Shown here: piece by piece, positions 41,519 to 49,838 of the stretch | Numbering within the stretch: the first letter of the stretch is position 1 | Layout: every line of letters starts with the position of its first letter | Source of the DNA: Methanocella conradii HZ254 | GTDB taxonomy: Archaea; Halobacteriota; Methanocellia; Methanocellales; Methanocellaceae | Assembly: GCF_000251105.1 (NCBI RefSeq) | Contig: NC_017034.1 | Span: forward strand, 372,001-436,000 | Direction of reading: 5' to 3' | DNA length: 64,000 bases | The notes under the pieces: generated by a model | The model's database searches: none | What the model saw: only the letters and a program-made list of their open reading frames with translations | Told to the model about the DNA's origin: nothing | Made by a program: the position numbers and the translations under genes

Positions 41519-43668
41519 TCCATGTTCACTCTAGTGTAGTATGGCAAGTTATATTCCTCTATATCAGGAATATGCAAAGCTAAAGAGCATGTTCTTAATT
41601 CGCCGCCATAGAGAATCTTGTGTACTTGCAATTGTGGCCGGCCATTCGTTATCTCCCTATCGCCGGGATAATAAAGCGGATCATTAGGCTCGCGATTTGT
41701 GCTATGTCCTTCCATTGGGTTTATCTTCCCATTTATAGGATCGGCATTTCCATTAATGCCCAATCTAGGGTTCCTTACCCTAAATCCATTATCTGGGCCG
41801 CTCATTAGTACTACATCAATATCCATTAGGCGCCCATTAGATAATAGCCTTAATAAATATTCGGATATCAGTTCAGTATCCCAATCTGCCCCTGGCGCAA
41901 TATTCTTTACCAATTCATCGACTACATTCAAAATGGGGCACGCTCGAACAATCTGGTGAGTTACATTGCCTATCGTATATGGCTCTGGAGGATGGCTATG
42001 GAAAAATCTATCGATAGCTATAAGATTATTTTGGGCAGCATCAGGGTCTAAGATTGGCTGCATAATTGTCCAAGCATTTACATCAAGACGCCTATAGTTC
42101 GCTACATTAGGGCGAGTGGGCCTTAAGCTATCGCTGTATAGGCGCAGTAAAGGAGGCCATTGTGAGACTGGAAGGCCATAGTCTGAATATCGTCGTAATG
42201 AATCCCAGAAATCATCTTCATGATGAAGCAATTCTATATAATCTTCCCTCAATTGTCTAGTCATATAGACTCTACAAAGATCTAAATAGCTTCTTTTATA
42301 GCCAAACCATCTCGCCCTTTGCTCCATCGTATCCGCGTTAGTCTCGCCTTCTGCTCTTCTTGTTATGTAAGTAACAGATAAGTTTTTTATCGTAACACCT
42401 CTTCCCAGCATGTTACCGCCTATTACAATATTATTCTCAAGCTGAAATAGAGGCTCATCTTCTCTCCTTTCCAGGCTATTAAAGATCCAAATACATGTTG
42501 CGTTTAGTTCGAATTTGAGTTGTTCCCGTATCATATCCCATTCTGGTGGATTACTTACTGTTGTTGCTAAATCATTATATGCTGCCAAGAATCTTTGCAT
42601 CAAGTCTTGCTTGCCAGGGTCATTATCCATAAGCCTAATCCTGCTAAGCCAATTCTCATGCAGTTGGTACAATGCATTATATAGTCTTGAATGGTCTTCC
42701 ATACGATGGCTTGTGTGTATTAGCATAGAATGTTTATCATTCCTGCGACGACTATGCCTTATTGCTGCGCCTACTAAAAATAATGCAAGCGCTTCTTGAA
42801 GGCTTTCAGCAATCTCGCCCTCATCGATTATTTCTACATGCTCGTCTGGGATTATTCTTATGTATTGGCTAATATTATCTCCGAAAAAAACCGAGCCGCC
42901 ACAATATCCTTCTCCTGGATGTACGAGAACACAAAATTCCGGATGAAGGGCATCTAACTGCTGAAGCAAGAGATTTGCCTGAGGTGTTGCTGTATATGCA
43001 ACATATGCGCATTTAGGCACAGATCTACGGAGCTCTAGAATACTTCGGTATGTTGGTGATTGGCTTTCCTCTCTAAAAGCTGTATTGAGAGATGCTTCAT
43101 CTCCCTCATCATCAATTATTAGTACAGGAGATTTATCTCTTAACTCAGGAGAAGATAAAAGCCTAGTAACAGGAGTTATTCGGCTCCTATTCTTCATGCA
43201 AACGATAAGCGCGCATCTTCCTGTATCTAAGGTTCTTGATATACTTGGAATATCTCTTGGTTTAGGGTTAGGGAAAATCAATATATTATTTACAACACTT
43301 GGGTCATTTATGCCTAAGTCTCTTTCAAGGCGCTCTTTTGTCTGCTTAAAGAGTGTCTTTTTTGTTCCGGCTAATACGACAATTATCCTATATTGGTTAC
43401 TTGCAGCCAGCGCAATAAGGGTGGTAAATGAGAGCGTCTTTCCGCTTTGAACCTTACCTAGGGCAAGGCCTGTAACTGCTCTTGGCGGGCCTTGAGGATT
43501 AGGGAAATTTGACATTATCCTAACTGCAGTTTCGACTACCCTTTGGAAATCATCATCACTTACATCATTACCATATCGCATACGTAAGTTTCTTATCTCA
43601 TTAGTCTCAACATTAATATTCCAATTGTCTTGTTGATTTATAGGCTCAATACCAATAGGGCCTACCAT
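41515..43668 (-). CDS. Z1-domain superfamily II helicase/ATPase
   Basis: A 717-residue motor. Walker A is ALGKVQSGKTLS (Lys77), Walker B region LIIDDEGDEAS, motif III-like AYTATPQANLL, and a C-terminal helicase half with NMLGRGVTIKNLSVTYITRR and EQRARWFGYKRSY. The Z1 domain is specific to restriction-type clusters with GHKL ATPases and DUF4420. It should translocate on or remodel DNA for the nuclease. Two bases separate it from the GHKL gene. Confidence 0.9.
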   Translation of the reverse strand: MVGPIGIEPINQQDNWNINVETNEIRNLRMRYGNDVSDDDFQRVVETAVRIMSNFPNPQGPPRAVTGLALGKVQSGKTLSFTTLIALAASNQYRIIVVLAGTKKTLFKQTKERLERDLGINDPSVVNNILIFPNPKPRDIPSISRTLDTGRCALIVCMKNRSRITPVTRLLSSPELRDKSPVLIIDDEGDEASLNTAFREESQSPTYRSILELRRSVPKCAYVAYTATPQANLLLQQLDALHPEFCVLVHPGEGYCGGSVFFGDNISQYIRIIPDEHVEIIDEGEIAESLQEALALFLVGAAIRHSRRRNDKHSMLIHTSHRMEDHSRLYNALYQLHENWLSRIRLMDNDPGKQDLMQRFLAAYNDLATTVSNPPEWDMIREQLKFELNATCIWIFNSLERREDEPLFQLENNIVIGGNMLGRGVTIKNLSVTYITRRAEGETNADTMEQRARWFGYKRSYLDLCRVYMTRQLREDYIELLHHEDDFWDSLRRYSDYGLPVSQWPPLLRLYSDSLRPTRPNVANYRRLDVNAWTIMQPILDPDAAQNNLIAIDRFFHSHPPEPYTIGNVTHQIVRACPILNVVDELVKNIAPGADWDTELISEYLLRLLSNGRLMDIDVVLMSGPDNGFRVRNPRLGINGNADPINGKINPMEGHSTNREPNDPLYYPGDREITNGRPQLQVHKILYGGELRTCSLALHIPDIEEYNLPYYTRVNME

Positions 43669-43669
43669 A

Positions 43670-45307
43670 TTATTCCTCCTTTATTTCAGAGGCATAGCGT
43701 AATACCTTATTCATATTATCCCTGAAATCTGCTGGATCAATCAATCCTCTCTGGGATGTCATTCTCGCTAACTTTTCTGCTAGCGCCATTGAGATAACAA
43801 ATTTTTGCAATAGCTCTAGCATTTCCCGGCTATCTAGGTATGGCGTAAAGAATGGGTGCGCTGAATTAAGGTAAATTTTCACAGAAGGCTCTTCAGAATA
43901 GTCTATGCTCATCCACTGAGCATCTGTCTTCTGGTCTTGCCAGTATAGCAAAAAGTGCCAATTTGTATCTTTTAGTGCCAATTTAAATGATAGAGGGCCT
44001 TTACTAATTGATCTAATATTTTCTATTATAGTCTTCTCTTCATTAGCTTTAATTTCTTTAGCATCGTTTTCTTTACTTTTTTGTGTTTCTTTTGCCTCTA
44101 ATACACTAGAAATACATTCTGCCAGTTTTGTCTCCGAAAGCATTTTATTTGGGCCTTTTGAGGCTTCCAGCATTTGCTTTTCTGTAGGTGGCTCTTTTGC
44201 CCTATACTCTTCTGCCTTATCTATATATTCCTTGCAAATAGCTTTCAGCATATCAATAAAATCATCTTCAAGCCCACCAGACCAGTCGAACATATCTTTT
44301 GATTGTGTGACTGGCCAGTCATCCATATGTATCTCACCAATTAACCTTTGTGAGCAATATGAATTCCCTTGCCCAAAAATCTCTATTGGCTTATATCCAT
44401 TATCTGGGCCGCCTAGTATTACCCTACCTCGCCTGAAAAGAACAAATCCAGCATCTCTCTGGCTACCTGGAATTCTAATGCCAATCCATCCATGGGCATT
44501 TAATGTTTTATTTCCTGGCTTCCAATATACATCTAGATTTATTTCCTTTTGCCATTTTTTCGAAGTGCCATCCTTAAATTTTTCTATAAAAATTGGCGGC
44601 TCACTGAATTTTAAAGGTATCCCGCCATACCAAATACTAATCTCTCCTGTACGGAGATCTTGCCTATACATACTTGCTAATTGATCTTTTATTCTTTGAT
44701 GGGTCCGAGTACGAAGAGGTTTATATAAATCCCATATTTTTATTATTGTATAATGGTCAAGTGCTTCTGAGGGTTGTATTTTAATAGGTATAGATTCAAT
44801 CTTTTTATCAATAAGGTCTTGAACATTTATGAAAACAGTATATTTTTCTGTAGAGCCTAGCCTTTTTGTCTCTATAGACCAATTTCTGCCAAACCAGCAA
44901 GCAGCAGTTTTTAGACCCATACCATACTCGCAGCGTCCACTAGTATTAGGTGGAGGCCTATTAAGCACAATTGCACGAGTTAGCTCTTCAATATTCATAC
45001 CATTAGCGTTATCAATAATAATCAAACTATTATTATCGCTATCATATTGTATCTTGATATCAAGGCATTTTTCTCCAGTTTTCTTAAAGGCATCAAGTAA
45101 CTCGCTTTTATGGTCATAATAGTTTTGTGTAGAGTTATCTACAAATTCTGCTATTGCATACCATGGCTGATAATTTAGCCTTCTATATGTTGCATAGACA
45201 CTAACTGGCGGGCGTATATCAATCGTTATATTTTTATTTGGTAAGCTATTATCTGAATCTTTACTATACATAACTTCAGACATAATATCATCCCTCTCCT
45301 CAGTCAT
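43670..45307 (-). CDS. GHKL ATPase, MutL/MORC-like, of a restriction system
   Basis: 545 residues. GHKL motifs: AIAEFVDNSTQN (Glu54, Asn58), IIIDNANGMN (Asp99) and YGMGLKTAACWFG. The family is the bacterial/archaeal relative of eukaryotic MORC ATPases and acts as an ATP-gated clamp. The ATG at 45307 overlaps the methyltransferase stop by 8 nt; a second ATG at 45283 has a GAGGAGAGG site about 10 nt upstream and may be the true start. Confidence 0.88.
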   Translation of the reverse strand: MTEERDDIMSEVMYSKDSDNSLPNKNITIDIRPPVSVYATYRRLNYQPWYAIAEFVDNSTQNYYDHKSELLDAFKKTGEKCLDIKIQYDSDNNSLIIIDNANGMNIEELTRAIVLNRPPPNTSGRCEYGMGLKTAACWFGRNWSIETKRLGSTEKYTVFINVQDLIDKKIESIPIKIQPSEALDHYTIIKIWDLYKPLRTRTHQRIKDQLASMYRQDLRTGEISIWYGGIPLKFSEPPIFIEKFKDGTSKKWQKEINLDVYWKPGNKTLNAHGWIGIRIPGSQRDAGFVLFRRGRVILGGPDNGYKPIEIFGQGNSYCSQRLIGEIHMDDWPVTQSKDMFDWSGGLEDDFIDMLKAICKEYIDKAEEYRAKEPPTEKQMLEASKGPNKMLSETKLAECISSVLEAKETQKSKENDAKEIKANEEKTIIENIRSISKGPLSFKLALKDTNWHFLLYWQDQKTDAQWMSIDYSEEPSVKIYLNSAHPFFTPYLDSREMLELLQKFVISMALAEKLARMTSQRGLIDPADFRDNMNKVLRYASEIKEE

Positions 45308-46562
45308 GCATAAGTAAAGATTCCGCTACATACCTTGCTACTTTTACATTTATAGCATTTCCTAATGCCTCATAAGCCATAGACTTCGGATGCGGAAGAT
45401 ACTTTAATTCATCCATACTTTGAAGACGCTTGCATTCATTTGGTGTCATATACCTGCACTCCCACCCAATAATTGGTACCTGAGTTGAGGTCATAGCTAC
45501 TAGCGAAGGAGCTGTAGTTAGACGCTTTACTCGTACACCTGATGCTCTGAATTGGATTATATAATTTCTTATTTTACGCTCATCTCCCTGGCAATTCCAC
45601 TCTAGCTTTTGGTAACTCGAAGGATATATACTAATCTCCTTTTTCCAATCGTCAAGCCAATCGATATTTTTTTCATAGAAATCCCTATTTTTCCTAATCA
45701 TGCGGATTTTCCATTGAGGAAAATGCTTCTGCTTTCTTGTAGCATATGAGGGCAATTGTGACATAAGCTCATTCTTCGTGTCTCCTTCAAGCTTCCTGCC
45801 AAAAGAGCCTTTATAATTAAGTAAATCATCATATTGTAGCGCATAAGGCGTTGTATTTTCATAAGGATATGTTGCACCAAATTCCATTGACCATAAAGGA
45901 TGAGGTATACTCTCATTTTTTGGAGCTTTATCTAGAAATTTTTGCCAAACCTCCAAGCAGCTTTTCATTCGGGGCAATATTTTTTGTGCTCCCTCTGGTT
46001 TCTTATCTAATATTGATAGAATTGACACGTCGTTTTTTTGATTAACTCTTGGCCATGAAAAGCCATCTAAAGAGTTTTTTTTCCCTACAATATATGTCCT
46101 TAGACGTATTTGAGGAATACCAAAATGATGCGGCGATATATCATTACAAGAAATATCATACCCCCTATCTCTTAGTAATCCCTCTATAATCCGCCAAGTT
46201 TGGCCGTTATTGTGCCTTCTTATGTTAGGAACATTCTCGAAAATAAGGTATTTTGGATCATGATAGTCGATTATTTTCAATATTTCGTAAAAAAGGGTTC
46301 CTCTTTCAGTATCATTTAAGCCTTTTTGGCTGCCAGCCTTAGAAAATGGCTGGCAAGGAAACCCAGCGCATATTATATCATGGGGTGGTATTTTTTCTAT
46401 TGCTATATCTCTTATATCTCCCTCTGGCTTTATCCCAAAATTAGCTAAGTATATTTTTCTCAAATTTTCATTTATTTCTGAGGCAAAAACACACTCATGA
46501 CCCAACTCGCGCAGTGCTAAATGAAAACCCCCAAGGCCGGCGAATAGGTCTATAAATTTCAT
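45300..46562 (-). CDS. dcm: DNA cytosine-5 methyltransferase
   Basis: A 420-residue C5 methyltransferase. Motif I is IDLFAGLGGFH, motif IV GFPCQPFSKAG with catalytic Cys70, motif VI FENVPN (Glu109), motif VIII region PQIRLRTYIVG, and motif X YEALGNAINVKVA. The target recognition region (about 180-360) gives no readable specificity. It heads the operon dcm-GHKL-Z1-DUF4420-vsr. A TATA box lies near 46584-46599 within a large inverted repeat. Confidence 0.95.
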   Translation of the reverse strand: MKFIDLFAGLGGFHLALRELGHECVFASEINENLRKIYLANFGIKPEGDIRDIAIEKIPPHDIICAGFPCQPFSKAGSQKGLNDTERGTLFYEILKIIDYHDPKYLIFENVPNIRRHNNGQTWRIIEGLLRDRGYDISCNDISPHHFGIPQIRLRTYIVGKKNSLDGFSWPRVNQKNDVSILSILDKKPEGAQKILPRMKSCLEVWQKFLDKAPKNESIPHPLWSMEFGATYPYENTTPYALQYDDLLNYKGSFGRKLEGDTKNELMSQLPSYATRKQKHFPQWKIRMIRKNRDFYEKNIDWLDDWKKEISIYPSSYQKLEWNCQGDERKIRNYIIQFRASGVRVKRLTTAPSLVAMTSTQVPIIGWECRYMTPNECKRLQSMDELKYLPHPKSMAYEALGNAINVKVARYVAESLLMHD

Positions 46563-46569
46563 AAAATCA

Positions 46570-46625
46570 GTTATACCTATCGATATATAAATAATTTATC
46601 TATATGCAAGCAATTTAGGTATAAC
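46570..46625. promoter_or_regulatory. Inverted repeat bracketing the dcm promoter
   Basis: GTTATACCTA (46570-46579) and TAGGTATAAC (46616-46625) are perfect 10-bp inverted arms. Between them lies the minus-strand TATA box (ATTTATATATCG). The proximal arm sits directly before the dcm start. This could be an operator for self-control of the methyltransferase operon. Confidence 0.55.
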
Positions 46626-46651
46626 GCATTATTTCTAGGTTTTATACATAT

Positions 46652-46670
46652 ATAATAATCATATTATTAT
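46652..46670. promoter_or_regulatory. Palindromic operator candidate for hicB
   Basis: ATAATAAT-CAT-ATTATTAT is a perfect 8-bp-arm palindrome 21 nt upstream of the hicB ATG. The position fits autoregulation by the antitoxin, though AT-rich palindromes can arise by chance. Confidence 0.4.
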
Positions 46671-46691
46671 GATAAGCAAAGCCTTTTTTAT

Positions 46692-46925
46692 ATGAAACCT
46701 TTGAACTATAGAATTCTATTTAAAAAGGAGCCGGAAGGAGGCTATACAGTCACCGTCCCTTCCTTGCCAGGCTGTATCACCTATGGCGAGACGATAGAGG
46801 AAGCTAAAAAGATGGCAAAAGAAGCCATAGAGCTATACATCGAGAGCTTGAAGGCTCATGGCGAAGAGATACCTACAGAAGAAGAGACTCTTGAGTATAC
46901 GTTAACGATCACCGCCTATGCCTAA
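46692..46925 (+). CDS. hicB: HicB-type antitoxin
   Basis: A 77-residue partial RNase H-like fold protein, with the family core FKKEPEGGYTVTVPSLPGC, ITYGETIEEAKKMAKEAIEL and a short tail without a C-terminal DNA-binding domain. It should neutralise a HicA mRNA interferase. The hicA gene that overlaps its end is truncated, so the antitoxin is orphaned. Confidence 0.88.
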   Translation: MKPLNYRILFKKEPEGGYTVTVPSLPGCITYGETIEEAKKMAKEAIELYIESLKAHGEEIPTEEETLEYTLTITAYA

Positions 46926-46983
46926 GCTTCCTACGCTTAAACCCCAGGATATCACTAAAATATTGGCTATTAGGCTGGCATAG
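46918..46983 (+). pseudogene. hicA: Truncated hicA toxin gene
   Basis: The ATG at 46918 overlaps the hicB stop codon. The 21-codon product MPKLPTLKPQDITKILAIRL matches the start of HicA proteins, but the conserved Gly-Ser-His segment is absent and a TAG ends the frame. The toxin is inactive. Confidence 0.7.
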
Positions 46984-47007
46984 GTAAAGAAGACTTATGA
47001 ACGCTTC

Positions 47008-47718
47008 TTATGCCAGGGGCATTTCATCCCACGTCCTTCCTTCTAGTACTCTCCCGGCCTTCTTCCTCTGGACTCCGCCCCACTGCTTGAAGAAAAACGG
47101 TATATGCCTGGTATTGCACTGGTCGCGAATGTCTATTACCCATGATTGCTCTATCTTTCTCGCCCCTGGCCCGGATTCGCCCCCAACGATTACCCAATCA
47201 ATGCTCTTGAGGTCCAGTTTCCCTACAGGTCCGAGCAATGGCTCAAACGATATAAACTTAATATAAGCCCTGGTCTTTCTAAGGTCATCAATCCTATACA
47301 GGTAATCCTCATTTTCAACGCTTACGCCCATCCAGATGTTCGGCGCCCATTTTAAAATAGGGTCCAATTCGACCAATCGGTCAGACCTCTTAGTTAGTAT
47401 TTGGAAACTATGCCAAAGAGCGTTATTCATGACATCAAACACATTCTGTATGAATTCGATAGACACGTCTTTGTGGAATAGGTCGCTCATAGAATTGACA
47501 AATATATGTTGTGGCTTCTTCCAGGTTAATGGTAAGCCTAATAAGTTATTATGCAGCGTAACTTTAAAGCCGTTTGTATAGCTTGGGTTGCCCATCGCCT
47601 TTAGCCGGATGGCCATCCGCTCCGCATAGCAATTCTTACAGCCAGGGCTGACCTTCGTGCAACCAGTTACCGGATTCCAGGTGGCCTGGGTCCATTCGAT
47701 TCCAGTATTTATGCCCAT
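47008..47718 (-). CDS. DUF5131 (phage Gp37/Gp68) three-cysteine protein
   Basis: A 236-residue protein with the motif GIEWTQATWNPVTGCTKVSP followed by GCKNCYAERM; Cys20, Cys27 and Cys30 form the three-Cys cluster that gives the partner gene its name and probably bind an iron-sulfur cluster in a radical-SAM-like barrel. It lies 3 nt downstream of the TcmP gene. The pair is common in phages and genomic islands; the modification it performs is unknown. Confidence 0.88.
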   Translation of the reverse strand: MGINTGIEWTQATWNPVTGCTKVSPGCKNCYAERMAIRLKAMGNPSYTNGFKVTLHNNLLGLPLTWKKPQHIFVNSMSDLFHKDVSIEFIQNVFDVMNNALWHSFQILTKRSDRLVELDPILKWAPNIWMGVSVENEDYLYRIDDLRKTRAYIKFISFEPLLGPVGKLDLKSIDWVIVGGESGPGARKIEQSWVIDIRDQCNTRHIPFFFKQWGGVQRKKAGRVLEGRTWDEMPLA

Positions 47719-47721
47719 TTA

Positions 47722-48849
47722 TTAGCTCCGCTTTTTAAATGTTACTTTTACATCGTCTCTAAATGATGGTTTGCCTTTATATGATTTTCTTTTAATTGCT
47801 GGTGGATCACATAAGATCTCGCCTTTCATCTCCATATCAATAAGTACATCTTTATAATTTTTCTTGATATAGCGTTTTCCGACTCTATGCAATTCATATA
47901 TTTGTTGCATCGTTAATGTCTGCTCTGAGAACTCTTCCAATAACATTTCCTCAAGCTCTTCTAATGGTAGACTAAAATTAAATAATGTTGGATAATTCTT
48001 GTCGGCTGGGATGTATTCTAATGTAGGTACGCCTTGAACGGTAGCAGAACTTTCTTTTGCCATAATCTCCTTCATTATCTCATATCCTAGGAAATGTTTA
48101 CTTACGAATATAAGATAATGGCTTGTCCTATCTCCCTTACTACTCCTAAATCTAAATGGTAGTACGAACTTTCCCCCCATTTCTTTTAAAGCATTTGATA
48201 TCTCTTCAATAACAGTTAGTTCTCTTTCGTATGGATTCATTTTATCTAAACGTTGTTTGAGCGATTCAACGCGCTCATTACCAAAAAGAGCGCTCATATG
48301 TTCTTTAACTAATGGGTTGTTTAGTCCCATATTTATTCGATTAAAATTGAAAAATATAATACAGTCGCAGCCGAAATTTCTCAGAACCGAGTTGATCAAT
48401 CTTAGGGAAAGCCCTTTATATCCCCAAGGGTCGACGAAGAAAAGAGTTGGCACTAATTTTATTTTTTCAAATATTTTAGCCAATTCCTCTCCCACGACAA
48501 TCGTTTTAATATCAGGAGCATATTTCAATGTATTTATGCCTGGAATCTCTGCTATAGCTTTTTTTAATGATTCTGCATGCTCGGGATCGCCATCGTTAAA
48601 GATAGTGACGAGCATTTCTTGCATATCTTTATCCGCTATAGCTTTTTCTAATATTAAGATTGGTGTCGACTTAGATCCATCTTTATATCTTCCAGGTCCT
48701 GCGAATAAATCGATATATGCGATCTTTTTATCCTTATTCTTTACTTGTGAAATAAGGACCTTTGCCCATGCATAAAAATATTTGGATACTATTGTTGCCT
48801 TAACAATTGATTGTTCTTTACTTTCTTCGAAAAATTTATCAGTATTCAT
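47722..48849 (-). CDS. tcmP: Three-Cys-motif partner protein TcmP
   Basis: A 375-residue protein. The N-terminal part has a Rossmann methyltransferase-like core (KIAYIDLFAGPGRYKDG, VTIFNDGDPEHAE, TLFFVDPWGYKGL), followed by a GMT-like C-terminal winged helix (about 300-375). It is encoded with a DUF5131 protein, which defines the TcmP system. Function unproven; a nucleic-acid modification role in mobile elements is a fair inference. Codon use is AT-rich. Confidence 0.88.
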   Translation of the reverse strand: MNTDKFFEESKEQSIVKATIVSKYFYAWAKVLISQVKNKDKKIAYIDLFAGPGRYKDGSKSTPILILEKAIADKDMQEMLVTIFNDGDPEHAESLKKAIAEIPGINTLKYAPDIKTIVVGEELAKIFEKIKLVPTLFFVDPWGYKGLSLRLINSVLRNFGCDCIIFFNFNRINMGLNNPLVKEHMSALFGNERVESLKQRLDKMNPYERELTVIEEISNALKEMGGKFVLPFRFRSSKGDRTSHYLIFVSKHFLGYEIMKEIMAKESSATVQGVPTLEYIPADKNYPTLFNFSLPLEELEEMLLEEFSEQTLTMQQIYELHRVGKRYIKKNYKDVLIDMEMKGEILCDPPAIKRKSYKGKPSFRDDVKVTFKKRS

Positions 48850-48974
48850 ATGCCAGCCCTAATTATTGATTACAATTGTTTAAAATAGGTAAAGTAATAT
48901 AACTTTTGATAGTAGGCGGTGAAAGTATTTTTAAAAACCATTTTTCACCGATGAAAATGCATCAGGTTGAATGT

Positions 48975-49148
48975 TTAGCTCAAGACTATATTTATCATAC
49001 TTTTTAAATCAAAATGCAGGCGGACAGCTTCGTCTATATTCCTCAGGAGCTTTAGCCATGTTTTTGCTTGGGTGACAATCGCATAATCAGCTGCATCTGC
49101 TACAAAGTACCCATCGCATTCCTCGACGTTAAACTTTATACTTTTCAT
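48975..49148 (-). CDS. Small HicB/DUF1902-like antitoxin candidate
   Basis: 57 residues from ATG 49148 (the frame is open further upstream but that part does not look coding). The sequence KFNVEECDGYFVADAADYAI followed by a helix TWLKLLRNIDEAVRLHFD matches the single-domain HicB-like proteins found without a toxin. No toxin gene was found beside it. Confidence 0.5.
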   Translation of the reverse strand: MKSIKFNVEECDGYFVADAADYAIVTQAKTWLKLLRNIDEAVRLHFDLKSMINIVLS

Positions 49149-49322
49149 TTCAAGTACTGACTTTGGCTTTTTGAGTTTATAAGCTTGGCCGCTGGATAAA
49201 ATACAGGATTGATTTGCTGTCCAGACGTTTAGTTGAACCACTTCTTTAGCGATCTAGTGCCATCCGTTATCGAGTTTTATTATAAGGGTTGACATCATAA
49301 TTGTAAACCATTTGGCCTCATA

Positions 49323-49823
49323 TTAGAAATGTACTTTTTCTTCATAAGGTAATATAGAAGCAAACCACATAGCTACACCGCCTTTGGTGCCTATAATGTT
49401 GATACTACTGGGTGGACCGTATATTTTTTTAGCTTCTCTAGCAACTCCAGCTAACTGTTCTTCAATTATTGTCCTATTTTCAGTGTCTTTAACCTCTGTA
49501 CAAATTTGTACTTCTATAAATTTATAAGGAATAACATCGTTCGGTTCGGCAATACAAACTAAATACACATATCCAGTTTGTAAGTTAGGATATGATGACC
49601 AATTAATATGATTTATAGCAAAGTCATTAGGTGGAAATGTCAAAGAACTATTTGGATCGACCGATGCTAATGGGGTTGAACTTATGGTTGTATTTACTGT
49701 AATAGATGCATTATTTTCTAAATCGTTACTAAAAATATATACATTGTGATTTATTACAAATAAAAAACCTATGATTAGAATAACCAATCCTATAATTATT
49801 ACTATTGGTTTCGACTTCATCAT
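49323..49823 (-). CDS. Membrane-anchored extracytoplasmic protein of unknown function
   Basis: A 166-residue protein with an N-terminal anchor (PIVIIIGLVILIIGFLFVI), a Thr/Ser-rich linker with several N-glycosylation-type sites (NNAS, NTT, NSS), and a small globular domain. No family was recognised. It lies 15 nt downstream of the large pilin-like surface protein gene, so the two may form an operon. Confidence 0.6.
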   Translation of the reverse strand: MMKSKPIVIIIGLVILIIGFLFVINHNVYIFSNDLENNASITVNTTISSTPLASVDPNSSLTFPPNDFAINHINWSSYPNLQTGYVYLVCIAEPNDVIPYKFIEVQICTEVKDTENRTIIEEQLAGVAREAKKIYGPPSSINIIGTKGGVAMWFASILPYEEKVHF

Positions 49824-49838
49824 GACACCTAGTTTAAT

